Origin: SSSZ01 sp016790965
GTDB lineage: Bacteria; Pseudomonadota; Gammaproteobacteria; Burkholderiales; Rhodocyclaceae
Assembly: GCA_016790965.1 (NCBI GenBank)
Contig: JAEUNZ010000016.1
Coordinates: forward strand, 1-64,000
DNA: 64,000 bases
Reading direction: 5' to 3'
How positions within the stretch are numbered: position 1 is the stretch's first letter; each line of letters opens with the position of its first letter. Below are positions 34,824-44,158 of the stretch, piece by piece. The notes beneath the pieces were generated by a model, which searched no databases, was not told the origin of the DNA, and worked only from the letters and a program-made list of their open reading frames with translations. Both the position numbers and the translations under genes were made by a program.

Positions 34824-37800
34824 ATGGGAACGGTCGGCAGGCGCTTGGGACGGGTGGCGATAGTGGTCCTGGGGTTTGTGCTCGCGGGGGCTGCGCACCC
34901 CACGGCGCCTGCGCCCGCGGAAGCCCGCAGCATCGGGGACATTCTCGCTCTCCTGGATAAGCACCCGGTCGATTCCCGCCGTCTCGACGAGGCGCGCCGC
35001 ATCCTGGAAGCGGCAGCCCCGGCCGAACTCACCGGCACCGACATAGCCGAATTCCACTTGAAGCGCGCCCGGGCCGCCCGGGAATTGGGGCTGGTCGGGG
35101 CCGAACTGCGCGAACTGCGCCGCTGCGTCGAACTGGGGGGCGGCCGGGAACCCTACCGTGCCTGGGCGGAATTGGGAGGGGCGGAGTATGGCGGAGGCAA
35201 TTTCCGCAATGCCCTCTCGGCCACGACCCGCGCCCTGGAGGTGACTCCGGAGAACGTCGCGGGTTTTCGCCTGGTCATGCACGCCCAACTCTCCGAGCCC
35301 TACCGGCGCCTGGGGGATTTCGCCACGGCCCGCCGCCACGTGCGCGACGCCGAAGGATTGCTGACCCGGCTCAAGGGTTCACGCAACTGGGTCTGGTACC
35401 AGAATACCTGGAGTGCCTTCGTCGAGGACGCCTTGGGGCGCACCTTTTTTTCGGAAGGGCGCTACGCCGAAGCCGAGGCCCGCTTCCGCCGGGCCCTGGA
35501 CTTGCGCGAGAAAGCGGTGCAGGACAATCTGGCCATGCTGGCCAGCGGCACCTCGACATCTCCCCAGGTCACCGTCGAGCAACACCGTAATCGTCAGGAG
35601 GCCTGGCTGGCCACGGCATTGCTGGAAGAGGGGCGCGTCCACGAGGCCGAGGTCCATGCCAGGCGCCTGCTCCTGCGCAGCCTCGAACGCTTCGGTCCCG
35701 AGAGCCTGCACACTAATCTGATGATGATGCCCCTGGCCCGCGTCCTCCTGGAGCAGCGTCGCACCGGCGAGGCCCTGAAACTCGCCGAGCGCGTGCTGGC
35801 CAATCTGGAGCGGCTGGGGGTGCCGGCGACCGCGTTGCCGGCGGTGCAGTGGCGGCGGCTGCGGGCCAATGCCCTGGTCGTGCAGCGCCGCTGGCCGGAG
35901 GCCTTGAGCCAATTTGAAGCGCTGCGGGCGGTCCTGGCCGAAGATCCCCAGTTGGCCGATACCCTGGGCGCCCCCACCCTGGGTTGGATTCGGGCCCTGA
36001 TCGCGGAGAAACGCCTGGACGAAGCGGTGGCGGAAAGCGCCCTGCTGGCCAAGCGAAAGCGTGAGCAGATGGGGCCCGGCGCCTTCGACGCGGCCGAAGC
36101 CCTTGGATTTCATGGGGTGGCTCTGGCGGTGGCGGGAAAGAACGAGGCGGCGCTTGCCGCCTTTCGCGACGCCCTGGCCGTCCTGCTGCCCAAGGTGGCG
36201 GAAACCACTGATCGCTCCGGGGGGCGCTTCGCTCGCCTGAGCTATGTGGTCGATGCCTACCTCGGCCTCTTGTCCCGCGTCCGGGGCACGCCCCTGGAGG
36301 GTGCGGCGGGCATCGATGCCGTCGCCGAGGCTTTTCTGGCCGCCGACGTGCTGCGGGGCCAGAGCGTGCAGCAGGCCATGGCCGCCAGCGCGGCCCGGGC
36401 GGCGGCGGGCAAGCCGGAGCTCGCGGCGCTGGTGCGGGACGAGCAGGACGTACGCCAGGAGCGCGATGCCCTGTACAAAATCCTGGCTGACCTCCTTTCC
36501 CGGCCGGCGGACCAGCTCGTCCCGGGGATCGTCGCCGACATGCAGACCCGGGTCGCGGCCCTGGACGACCGCCATCGCAGCCTGCGTGACACCCTGGCCC
36601 AGCGATTTCCGGATTACGCCGACCTCATCGCGCCACGGCCCGCGACTCTGGCCCAGGTTCGGGCGGCGCTGCGACCGGGGGAAGCGCTGGTCAGCATCCT
36701 GGCCAGCGAGGATCGCAGTTTCGTGTGGGCCATCCCGGCGGGAGGAAACCCCGTCTTTGCCGTGGTCGAACGGGGACGGCGCGACATGGAGCGCAGCGTG
36801 CGCAGCCTGCGCCAGGCACTCGATCCTCCGGAGGGCGACCTCGACCGCTTGCCGCCCTACGATGGTCAGCTCGCCCACCGGCTATACCGCGAACTCCTTC
36901 TGCCGGTGAAGGACGGGTGGCAGGGGGCCGAGCATCTGATCGTGGTGGCCGGTGGAGGCTTGGCACGATTGCCCTTCGCCCTGCTGCTCACCGGCGAGCC
37001 ACCGCAATCCCTGGCAGGGGGAAAGCCCGACTACGCGGCCTGGCCCTGGCTTGCACGTCAGGTGGCCACCAGTCAACTGCCCTCCGCCGCATCGCTCATC
37101 ACCCTGCGGCGCATGGCGCCCGCGGCCGAGGGACGCCGTGCCTTTGCCGGCTTTGGCGATCCAGATTTTGCTGGCGACGGTGCTGCGAAGCCCGGGGCGA
37201 GTTCCCGTAAACTGCGTGCCGTGGCTCTGCCCCCCGCGTTGCGGGACCGTGCCCTGCGGGGCGAGGAGGCCCTCTGGCCCCAGTACGCCCAGTTGGCACC
37301 TCTGCCCGATACCCGGGATGAAATCCTGGCCCTGGCACGCAGCCTGGGGGCCGACCCAAGCAAGGATGTCTTCCTCGGTCCGGCGGCCAGCCGCAGCAAT
37401 GTCCTCGGAGCCGACCTCTTCCGCCGCCGCGTGCTCGCTTTCGCCACCCACGGTCTGCTGCCCGGCGAATTGCCCCGCGTGGACCAGCCGGCCCTGGCCC
37501 TGGCCAACCCGCGGGATGGGGGCCATGGCCTGCTGACCCTGGACGACATTCTTGGACTGCGGCTAGACGCCGACTGGGTGATTCTTTCGGCCTGCAATAC
37601 GGCAGCGGGGGAAGGCGAGGGGGCAGAGGCCCTGAGCGGACTGGGACGTGCCTTCTTCTATGCCGGCGGGCGGGCGCTGCTGGCCACCCATTGGCCGGTG
37701 GAATCCGTCTCGGCGCGTCGGCTGGTGGTGGCCATCTTCAACGCCCAGGCCGCCCAGCCCGGCATTTCCCGGGCGGAAGCCCTGCGCCGCGCCATGCTCA

Positions 37801-37892
37801 AAACCATGGCGGATTCCGCCCCCGGCGGCGGGTCCTACGGCCATCCCCTGTACTGGGCGCCCTACGCCCTCATCGGCGACGGCGGCTCTTGA
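34824..37892 (+). CDS. Exported TPR-CHAT protease-like protein
   Basis: 1022 residues starting MGTVGRRLGRVAIVVLG, with a signal peptide (helix then AHPTAPAPAEA). Tandem TPR-like helical repeats cover about 50-450 (for example RYAEAEARFRRALDLREKAV), and the CHAT caspase-like domain the last 350. The dyad is intact: His876 in FATHGLLPGE and Cys924 in VILSACNTAAG, followed by LARGLARAFFYAGGRALLA-type sequence. CHAT proteins are cysteine proteases; TPRs often bind the substrate or activator. It starts 21 nt after the tRNA CCA end. Ribosome site GGGAGG at 34814-34819 favours this start over 34812. Confidence 0.88.
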   Translation: MGTVGRRLGRVAIVVLGFVLAGAAHPTAPAPAEARSIGDILALLDKHPVDSRRLDEARRILEAAAPAELTGTDIAEFHLKRARAARELGLVGAELRELRRCVELGGGREPYRAWAELGGAEYGGGNFRNALSATTRALEVTPENVAGFRLVMHAQLSEPYRRLGDFATARRHVRDAEGLLTRLKGSRNWVWYQNTWSAFVEDALGRTFFSEGRYAEAEARFRRALDLREKAVQDNLAMLASGTSTSPQVTVEQHRNRQEAWLATALLEEGRVHEAEVHARRLLLRSLERFGPESLHTNLMMMPLARVLLEQRRTGEALKLAERVLANLERLGVPATALPAVQWRRLRANALVVQRRWPEALSQFEALRAVLAEDPQLADTLGAPTLGWIRALIAEKRLDEAVAESALLAKRKREQMGPGAFDAAEALGFHGVALAVAGKNEAALAAFRDALAVLLPKVAETTDRSGGRFARLSYVVDAYLGLLSRVRGTPLEGAAGIDAVAEAFLAADVLRGQSVQQAMAASAARAAAGKPELAALVRDEQDVRQERDALYKILADLLSRPADQLVPGIVADMQTRVAALDDRHRSLRDTLAQRFPDYADLIAPRPATLAQVRAALRPGEALVSILASEDRSFVWAIPAGGNPVFAVVERGRRDMERSVRSLRQALDPPEGDLDRLPPYDGQLAHRLYRELLLPVKDGWQGAEHLIVVAGGGLARLPFALLLTGEPPQSLAGGKPDYAAWPWLARQVATSQLPSAASLITLRRMAPAAEGRRAFAGFGDPDFAGDGAAKPGASSRKLRAVALPPALRDRALRGEEALWPQYAQLAPLPDTRDEILALARSLGADPSKDVFLGPAASRSNVLGADLFRRRVLAFATHGLLPGELPRVDQPALALANPRDGGHGLLTLDDILGLRLDADWVILSACNTAAGEGEGAEALSGLGRAFFYAGGRALLATHWPVESVSARRLVVAIFNAQAAQPGISRAEALRRAMLKTMADSAPGGGSYGHPLYWAPYALIGDGGS

Positions 37893-37898
37893 TCTGCC

Positions 37899-37922
37899 CT
37901 ATGGCTGCTCGGTCAGCCATAG
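37899..37922. terminator. Hairpin after the TPR-CHAT gene
   Basis: CTATGGCTG at 37899-37907 pairs perfectly with CAGCCATAG at 37914-37922 around a CTCGGT loop, 6 bp after the stop codon. No T-run follows, so it may protect or end the message by another route. Confidence 0.45.
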
Positions 37923-37992
37923 CAAACTTCAATGGATTTTTGCCCCGGGCAAAACACTCTGAGAGCCATTCAGCGTCGGCGAGGAGTGCACT

Positions 37993-38262
37993 ATGGTGAC
38001 CTTGCAGGAAATCATCGATTTTTCCGAAATCGAGCGCGGCCAGGTGGAGGCCATTTCGGAACTCGAGCACATTCCGGAAGTCGTGGCGGCGGAACTGGCT
38101 CATGAACTGATACGCACGCCCCGCGGCGTGTTCCGGCTGCACAACTTGTTCCGCGAGGCCATCGAGCGGGCAGAATACGGATGCAGTCGCGAGCGGGTGC
38201 GCCGGCTGGAACGCCTTTATAAGGATTTTTCCCGCCGCTTCCCGCAACCCCGGGTTCTCTGA
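37993..38262 (+). CDS. Small hypothetical protein
   Basis: 89 residues starting MVTLQEIIDFSEIERGQVEA with a good ribosome site (GAGGAG, 6 bp before the ATG). Mostly helical, acidic first half and basic C-terminus (RERVRRLERLYKDFSRRF), one cysteine, no signal peptide or membrane segment. Family not recognised. It is 100 bp downstream of the CHAT gene on the same strand. Its TGA stop is joined to a palindromic repeat. Confidence 0.65.
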   Translation: MVTLQEIIDFSEIERGQVEAISELEHIPEVVAAELAHELIRTPRGVFRLHNLFREAIERAEYGCSRERVRRLERLYKDFSRRFPQPRVL

Positions 38263-38344
38263 GAGCCTGTGAACATTTCAATCACCTTCGCTCGTCATGC
38301 CAGGCTGCGCCCGCTCGGGTGCGCCCGAAAAATTCACAGGCTCT
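38262..38344. repeat. Palindromic intergenic repeat AGAGCCTGTGA, short copy
   Basis: 83 bp bounded by AGAGCCTGTGA (38262-38272) and TCACAGGCTCT (38334-38344), with CGCTCGTCATGCCAGGCTGC in the middle. The first base is the last base of the preceding TGA stop. It lacks the internal arm of the 21372 copy. Confidence 0.9.
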
Positions 38345-38372
38345 GACTCCCCCGCTTGCGGCGGCGCCCCCC

Positions 38373-39908
38373 TTACTCCAGATTGAAAAAACTTCGGATG
38401 CGTCCGACGATGGCGCCGCCCAGGCCGGCCGGGGCGACCTTGCGCCGGGGGTCGCCGTTCGCCGCGGCGGCTTCGTTCTGCTGTGAGCGGGCGGCCAGCA
38501 CGGCGGAAAGCTCTTCGGCGATGGCCGGCCGGTCGGCCATGATCTCCGCCAGGCCGGTCTTGTCCAGGCGATAGCATTCCACGTCCGTGACGGCGTGCAC
38601 CGAGGCGGTGCGGGGTTCGCCGGTGAGCAGTCCCATCTCGCCGAAGAAGTCGCCGGGTTTCAGCCGCGCCAGGGCGTGCTCCTCGCCTTCGGCGTCGCGG
38701 CGCACGACATCGGCCTCCCCTGCCAGGATGATGTACAGCCAGTGGGCGATGGCCCCCTGGCGTGTGAGCACGTCGCCGGCGACGAAGGGGGCATAGACCA
38801 GGTGTTCGGCGACCCGCCCGCATTCCTCGTCGGTCAGTTGGGTGAACAGGCTCACCGAGCGCAGGGCGTCCATGCGGTGCTGCAATTCCCGCGATTTGGT
38901 GGCGCTGCGCAGGGCGGCGTTGTCCTTAACTAGGTAGCGCATTTCCTCGGGCAGGGCGAGCCGCCATCCCGAGCGGCGCAGGGCGGCGTAAATGTGGGAG
39001 CGGACGGCGGAATCGGTGGGGTCGTCGGGGGCCGGATCGTTCATCCAGTAACGCAGGGCGTAATGACCGTAGCCGGGGCCGAATTCCATCAGGACACAAC
39101 TCACCGGCCGCTCCCGGGACACATTGGGGATATTGGCCTCCCGCACCGCCCCTTCGACCGCGGCCACCACGCGGGCGGGCTGGGCGACGTAGCCGACGTT
39201 GAAGTGGAGCGTGCGCCGCCACAACCGGGTGCCCTGATCCCGGTCGCCGATGACCCAGACCTTGCCCTTCATGAGGAGACTGTTGGGGACCACGACGGTT
39301 TCCCCGTTGCGCGTGCGGATGGCGGTATAACGCCAGCGGATGTCGGTCACCTGGCCGGAGACGTCGTCGATCTTGACCCAGTCGCCGATCTGGATGGAGC
39401 TGTCCAGTTGCAGAGCCAGGCCCCCCAGGATGTTGCCCAGGGTGTCCTGCATGGAAAAGGCGATGACCGCGGTGATGACGGCCGAGGTGGTGACGATGGA
39501 CGACAACTCGACGCCGGACTGGGAAAGGCGGATGAGGCCCCAGGCCACGTAGCCGATGATGACCACGATATCTTCCAGGATGCGCGGCGGTGTCACGTGC
39601 AACCGTGGCAGCAGGACGCGGAAGACGAGCAGGCCCACCAGACGGATGACGCCGATGCCTAGGCCGAGTAGCAGGATGCCGTGCAGGACCGCGGCGGGTC
39701 GCGCAGCCCCCGAAGCGGCGAGGAGGGCGGCGCCCAGGTTGCCCAGGAGGCAGAGCAGGGAGAAGACCAGGGTTTGCCGCACCACGGTGCGACCGTCGCC
39801 GCCGGCGGGCAGGAGCACCAGGCCCAGGGCCAGGGTGGCAAAAAACAGGTGAAGGGTTTCGTCCCCGGTGTAGAAGGCCGTGAGGGCTGGAAGGAGAGGA
39901 TTGTCCAT
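38373..39908 (-). CDS. MscS-family channel with C-terminal cyclic-nucleotide-binding domain
   Basis: 511 residues starting MDNPLLPALTAFYTGDETLH. About four membrane helices, then the MscS pore/beta region (VIAFSMQDTLGNILGGLALQ and GQVTDIRWRYTAIRTRNGE). The C-terminal 120 residues are a CRP/cNMP-binding fold with the phosphate-binding cassette GDFFGEMGLLTGEPRTASV, including the Glu and Arg that bind cAMP or cGMP. Likely a nucleotide-gated or nucleotide-modulated ion channel in the inner membrane. Confidence 0.9.
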   Translation of the reverse strand: MDNPLLPALTAFYTGDETLHLFFATLALGLVLLPAGGDGRTVVRQTLVFSLLCLLGNLGAALLAASGAARPAAVLHGILLLGLGIGVIRLVGLLVFRVLLPRLHVTPPRILEDIVVIIGYVAWGLIRLSQSGVELSSIVTTSAVITAVIAFSMQDTLGNILGGLALQLDSSIQIGDWVKIDDVSGQVTDIRWRYTAIRTRNGETVVVPNSLLMKGKVWVIGDRDQGTRLWRRTLHFNVGYVAQPARVVAAVEGAVREANIPNVSRERPVSCVLMEFGPGYGHYALRYWMNDPAPDDPTDSAVRSHIYAALRRSGWRLALPEEMRYLVKDNAALRSATKSRELQHRMDALRSVSLFTQLTDEECGRVAEHLVYAPFVAGDVLTRQGAIAHWLYIILAGEADVVRRDAEGEEHALARLKPGDFFGEMGLLTGEPRTASVHAVTDVECYRLDKTGLAEIMADRPAIAEELSAVLAARSQQNEAAAANGDPRRKVAPAGLGGAIVGRIRSFFNLE

Positions 39909-39996
39909 GGCCGTAGTGCAAGGGTTTTCGGGCATTCTAACCGCAAGCGGGGGCAGCCCCGCGGTTAGAATCGGCAGCCCGGAGGGAGCGTGTGCG

Positions 39997-41118
39997 ATGG
40001 AAACGGTGGAAGCAGTCGTGATCGGTGCTGGCGTGGTGGGCCTGGCCTGCGCTCGCGCCCTGGCCGGCCCATTGGCCGGCGACGTCCTGGTGCTGGAGAG
40101 GCACGGGAGCTTCGGCATGGAAACCAGTTCCCGCAACAGCGAGGTGATCCACGCCGGCCTGTACTACCCCGGCGACAGCCTCAAAGCCCGCCTGTGCGTC
40201 GAGGGCAGTCGCCGGCTGCGGCAGTATTGCGCCGACCGCGGCGTGGCGCATCGATTGTGCGGCAAGCTCATCGTCGCCACGGCGATCGAACAGGAGGAAG
40301 GGCTGGAATCCCTCCTCCGCAGAGGGCGGGCCAATGGCGTCGCCGGATTGGTCCTGCTTTCCGGGCGCGAGGCGCAGGCACTGGAACCCGCGCTGGCCTG
40401 CACCGCGGCACTCCTTTCGCCGCACACCGGAATCGTGGATAGCCACGCCCTCATGGGGGCGTTCCTGGCCGATGCGCAGGCGGCGGGGGCCAGCTTCGTA
40501 CCTGGATGTCCGGTACTCGGCGGGGCGGTGGAGGCGGAGGGAATCGTCCTGGAGGTGGGCGGGGCGGAGCCCGTCCGCGTCAGGGCCCGCCGGGTGGTCA
40601 ATGCGGCGGGGCTGGCGGCGCCCGACCTGGCAGCCCTGCTGCGGGGCTTCCCCGCCGAGCGGATTCCCGTGGCCCGCTACGCCAAGGGGAACTACTTCGC
40701 CTGCCGCGGACGGGTGCCCTTCTCCCGGCTCATCTACCCCGTGCCCGAGCCAGGTGGGCTGGGGGTGCATCTCACCCTGGATCTCTCGGGACAGGGGCGT
40801 TTCGGGCCCGATGTGGAATGGGTCGAAAAGCCTGACAGCACGGTTGATCCCCATCGTAGCGCCGCTTTTTACGGGGCTGTGCGGCGCTACTGGCCGGGGC
40901 TCCCCGACCATGCCCTGGCCCCCGCTTTTTGCGGCGTGCGCCCCAAGATCGTCGGCCCTGGGGAGCCGGCGGCGGATTTTCAGGTACAGGGGCCGCGGGA
41001 GCACGGGATTGCCGGGTTGGTCAATCTCTTCGGCATCGAATCGCCGGGACTCACCGCCAGCCTCGCCCTGGCCGAGCATGCCGTCGGCCTGCTCGGCCAG
41101 GCCTCGCGCGGGGGCTGA
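39997..41118 (+). CDS. lhgO: L-2-hydroxyglutarate oxidase-like FAD oxidoreductase
   Basis: 373 residues starting METVEAVVIGAGVVGLACA behind a strong ribosome site (GGAGGGAG, 8 bp). DAO-fold FAD enzyme with ETSSRNSEVIHAGLYYPGDS near the N-terminus and VDPHRSAAFYGAVRRYWPGL and NLFGIESPGLTASLALAE near the end, the LhgO family signature. Probably oxidises L-2-hydroxyglutarate or a similar 2-hydroxy acid and passes electrons to the membrane. Divergent from the MscS gene. Confidence 0.85.
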   Translation: METVEAVVIGAGVVGLACARALAGPLAGDVLVLERHGSFGMETSSRNSEVIHAGLYYPGDSLKARLCVEGSRRLRQYCADRGVAHRLCGKLIVATAIEQEEGLESLLRRGRANGVAGLVLLSGREAQALEPALACTAALLSPHTGIVDSHALMGAFLADAQAAGASFVPGCPVLGGAVEAEGIVLEVGGAEPVRVRARRVVNAAGLAAPDLAALLRGFPAERIPVARYAKGNYFACRGRVPFSRLIYPVPEPGGLGVHLTLDLSGQGRFGPDVEWVEKPDSTVDPHRSAAFYGAVRRYWPGLPDHALAPAFCGVRPKIVGPGEPAADFQVQGPREHGIAGLVNLFGIESPGLTASLALAEHAVGLLGQASRGG

Positions 41119-41242
41119 TGGCGCCGTGGTCCGCGGGGGCTTTCTGCTGTAAAATCAGCCACCTTTTTTTACGCTCGGGCCGCTGACCCGGGCTCCGGCG
41201 GGCGAGGCTTCCCTCGCAGCCTCTCTACGGAATCCCGGAATC

Positions 41243-43126
41243 ATGTTCGACGCAGTCCGCAACAACAAGAGAATCGTCCAGATCTTCCTCGCCCTCATCA
41301 CGCTGCCCTTCGCGCTGTGGGGCGTCGATGCCTATGTGCGCAACGTGACCGACGACGGGGTGGTGGCCAGGATCGGCGACGTGAAGATCACGCCGCAGCA
41401 TTTTCAGCAGGCCCTGCGGGAGCAGGAGGAACGCATCCGCAATCAGACCGGCAGCTTCGATCCCAAGCTCTTCGACAACCCGGAGGCCCGCAAGGCGGTC
41501 ATCGACGACATGATCGATCAGCAACTCATCCTCCTGGAAGCCTCCAAGAAGCGCATGATCGCCAGCGACGCGGCGGTCAGCCGCGCGATCGCCAATATCC
41601 CCGCGCTCCAGGTGGACGGCAAGTTTTCCCTGGAACGCTATGAGCAGGCCGTCAAGGCCCAGGGTTTGACCATGGGGGGCTTCGAAGCCCGCGTGCGGCA
41701 GGATCTCACCCTGCAGCAACTCGCCGGTTCCATCGGCCAGACCGGCATCCTTTCCCGGACGGTCACGGAAAAGGTGCTCGCCCTGCAGGCTGAGAAGCGC
41801 GAAGTGCAGGAGTTCCGTTACGCGGTGGATGACTGGGTGAGCAAGGTCAAATTGGAAGACGATGCGGCACGCAAGTATTACGACGCCAATCCCAAGCAAT
41901 TCGAAATCGCCGAGCAGGCCCAGGTCGAATTCGTGGTCCTGTCCCTGGATACGGTGAGCGCCCAGGTCAGCGTCCCCGAAACGGAAGTGAAGGCGTGGTA
42001 CGACGGCCACAAGAGCCGCTACGGCACGGGCGAGGAGCGGCGCGCGGCTCACATCCTCATCGGCCTGGAAAATTCCGACAAGGCCAAAGCCAAGGCAAGA
42101 GCCGAGGCAGTGCTGAAGGAAGTCCGTGCCCAACCCGCGGCCTTCGCCGATCTGGCCAAGAAGTACTCCGCGGACCCGGGCTCCGCGGCCAAGGGGGGCG
42201 ATCTGGGCTTCTTTGCCCGGGGCGCCATGGTCAAGCCCTTCGAGGATGCGGCTTTCAACCTCAAGCAAGACGAAATTTCCGGCGTGGTCGAATCCGAGTT
42301 CGGCTACCACATCATCAAGCTCACCGGCATCCACGGCGCCAAGGAAAAACCCTACGCCGATGTCAAGGGCGAAATCGAAGCGGAACTGAAGCGGACCACC
42401 GCCACGCGCAAATTCGCCGAAGCGGCCGAGGCCTTCACCAATATGGTCTATGAGCAGTCCGACAGCCTTGCCGCTGTGGCGGAAAAGTACAAGCTGGAAG
42501 TGCGCAAGACCGCCTGGTTAACCCGTCAGCCCAATCCTGCCAACGGACACTTTGCCAACGAAAAGCTCCTTGCCGCGGTGTTCTCCGAAGATGCAGTGAA
42601 AAACCGCCGCAACACCGAGGCCATTGAGGTCGCTCCCAATACCCTGGTGGCCGCGCGGGTGACCGAGCACAAACCCGCCGCCCTGCGCGCCTTCGACGAA
42701 GTAAAGGGTGCCGTCGAGACCGTCCTGCGCCGCCGCGAGGCCCTGGCCCTGGCCGTGAAGGAAGGCGAGGCGCGTCTCGCCGAACTGCGGCGCGGTGAAG
42801 ACAAACTGGCCTGGGGAGCGGCCAAGACCATCTCCCGTCTGGATGCCCTGCGGGTGCCTCCCCAGGCGGTTCCTGCCATCCTCAAGGTGGATGCCGCCAA
42901 GCTCCCGGGATACGCCGGCGTCGAACTCCCCGACCTGGGCTACGCCCTGTTCAAGGTGGTCAAGGTCCTGCCGGGCGAAAAGCTGGATGAGGCCCGCCGC
43001 CAGTCCATGCTGCGCCAGTACACCACCCTGGTCCTGCAGGAGGAGGTCAAGGCCTACCTCGCCGGTCTGCGTTCCCGCTACAAGGTCGAAATCAATCAGG
43101 CCGCCCTGGAGGCCAAGGAGAAGTAA
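41243..43126 (+). CDS. ppiD: Periplasmic folding chaperone PpiD
   Basis: 627 residues starting MFDAVRNNKRIVQIFLALIT, with one N-terminal membrane anchor (IFLALITLPFALWGVDAYV), a SurA-N-like chaperone region (IGDVKITPQHFQQALREQEE) and a central parvulin domain (AAHILIGLENSD, then GDLGFFARGAMVKPFEDAAF, SEFGYHIIKLTGI). It helps secreted and outer-membrane proteins fold at the Sec translocon. Followed by a strong bidirectional terminator. Confidence 0.94.
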   Translation: MFDAVRNNKRIVQIFLALITLPFALWGVDAYVRNVTDDGVVARIGDVKITPQHFQQALREQEERIRNQTGSFDPKLFDNPEARKAVIDDMIDQQLILLEASKKRMIASDAAVSRAIANIPALQVDGKFSLERYEQAVKAQGLTMGGFEARVRQDLTLQQLAGSIGQTGILSRTVTEKVLALQAEKREVQEFRYAVDDWVSKVKLEDDAARKYYDANPKQFEIAEQAQVEFVVLSLDTVSAQVSVPETEVKAWYDGHKSRYGTGEERRAAHILIGLENSDKAKAKARAEAVLKEVRAQPAAFADLAKKYSADPGSAAKGGDLGFFARGAMVKPFEDAAFNLKQDEISGVVESEFGYHIIKLTGIHGAKEKPYADVKGEIEAELKRTTATRKFAEAAEAFTNMVYEQSDSLAAVAEKYKLEVRKTAWLTRQPNPANGHFANEKLLAAVFSEDAVKNRRNTEAIEVAPNTLVAARVTEHKPAALRAFDEVKGAVETVLRRREALALAVKEGEARLAELRRGEDKLAWGAAKTISRLDALRVPPQAVPAILKVDAAKLPGYAGVELPDLGYALFKVVKVLPGEKLDEARRQSMLRQYTTLVLQEEVKAYLAGLRSRYKVEINQAALEAKEK

Positions 43127-43166
43127 GCCCTCCGCGGGGCGGTGCCACCTCGCCCCATGGCATACG

Positions 43167-43196
43167 AAAACGCCGGCCCGCGGGCCGGCGTTTTTT
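43167..43196. terminator. Bidirectional intrinsic terminator between ppiD and fabI
   Basis: CGCCGGCCCG (43171-43180) pairs with CGGGCCGGCG (43181-43190), preceded by AAAA (43167-43170) and followed by TTTTTT (43191-43196). It works for both converging genes. Confidence 0.9.
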
Positions 43197-43243
43197 CTCG
43201 CATCTTTTCCCGTGGCGCAGGATTCCAGGCCGCGGGCGGCCGG

Positions 43244-44041
43244 TCAGCCCGGCAGCGGCTCCGGATTGCCCAGGGCGGTGGAGTGCATGCCACCGTCGAC
43301 GTAGAGGATTTCCGCCGTGATGCCGCTTGCCAGGTCGGAGAGCAGAAAGGCCGCGGCGTTGCCCACTTCCTCGATGGTCACGTTGCGGCGCAGGGGGGCG
43401 TGGTGGGCGTTGTAGGAGAGCAGCTTGCCGAAGTTGCCGATGCCTGAGGCGGCCAGGGTCTTGATCGGGCCGGCGGAAATGGCGTTGGCGCGGATGCCTT
43501 CGGGCCCGAGGCAGAACGCGAGGTAGCGGGTGGCGGCTTCCAGGCTGGCCTTGGCGAGGCCCATAGTGTTGTAGTTGGGCATGGTGCGCTCGGCGCCCAG
43601 GTAGGACAAGGCGAGCAGCGAGGCGCGGCGGCCCTTCATCATGGGCCGGGCGGCCTTGGCCAGGGCGGGGTAGCTGTAGGAGGAAATTTCGTGGGCGATG
43701 CGGAAGGCGTCCCGCGTGATGCCTTCCAGAAAGTCGCCCTCGATGGCCTCTGCAGGGGCGAAGGCGATGGAGTGGACCAGGCCGTCGAGGCCGTCCCAGC
43801 GGGTGGCGAGGTCGGCGAAAAGCTTGTCGATCTGCTCGTCGCTGGCGACATCGCAGGGGAAGACCAGGTCGCTGCCGCATTCGTTGGCGAACTTGCGTAC
43901 CCGCTCCTCGAAGCGTTCATTCTGGAAAGTGAACGCGAGTTCCGCACCTTCCCGGTGACAAGCCTTGGCGATGCCATAGGCGATGGAATGCTTGGAGATG
44001 AGGCCGGTGATGAGAATCTTTTTGTCGGCGAGAAAGCCCAT
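43244..44041 (-). CDS. fabI: Enoyl-[acyl-carrier-protein] reductase FabI
   Basis: 265 residues, normal length. SDR fold with N-terminal KKILITGLISKHSIAYGIAK, the catalytic Tyr/Tyr/Lys set in SYLGAERTMPNYNTMGLAKA, and GPIKTLAASGIGNF. NADH-dependent last step in each fatty-acid elongation cycle, the target of triclosan-type inhibitors. Ends 47 bp before the terminator shared with ppiD. Confidence 0.95.
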   Translation of the reverse strand: MGFLADKKILITGLISKHSIAYGIAKACHREGAELAFTFQNERFEERVRKFANECGSDLVFPCDVASDEQIDKLFADLATRWDGLDGLVHSIAFAPAEAIEGDFLEGITRDAFRIAHEISSYSYPALAKAARPMMKGRRASLLALSYLGAERTMPNYNTMGLAKASLEAATRYLAFCLGPEGIRANAISAGPIKTLAASGIGNFGKLLSYNAHHAPLRRNVTIEEVGNAAAFLLSDLASGITAEILYVDGGMHSTALGNPEPLPG

Positions 44042-44158
44042 GTGATGTTCTCCCTAGGGGGTTAGCCGGCCGGATTATATCGGAATTTGTCGGCCCGTCT
44101 GTTGCACTGCCGCAGAGACGGGCGACCAGGGCCGGGCGGGCACGGCGCCCGGCCTGGA

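Noticed and set aside
41119..41242. Intrinsic terminator after lhgO
   Set aside because: GCTG-TAAAAT-CAGC before a T-run has only a 4-bp stem; too weak to call.
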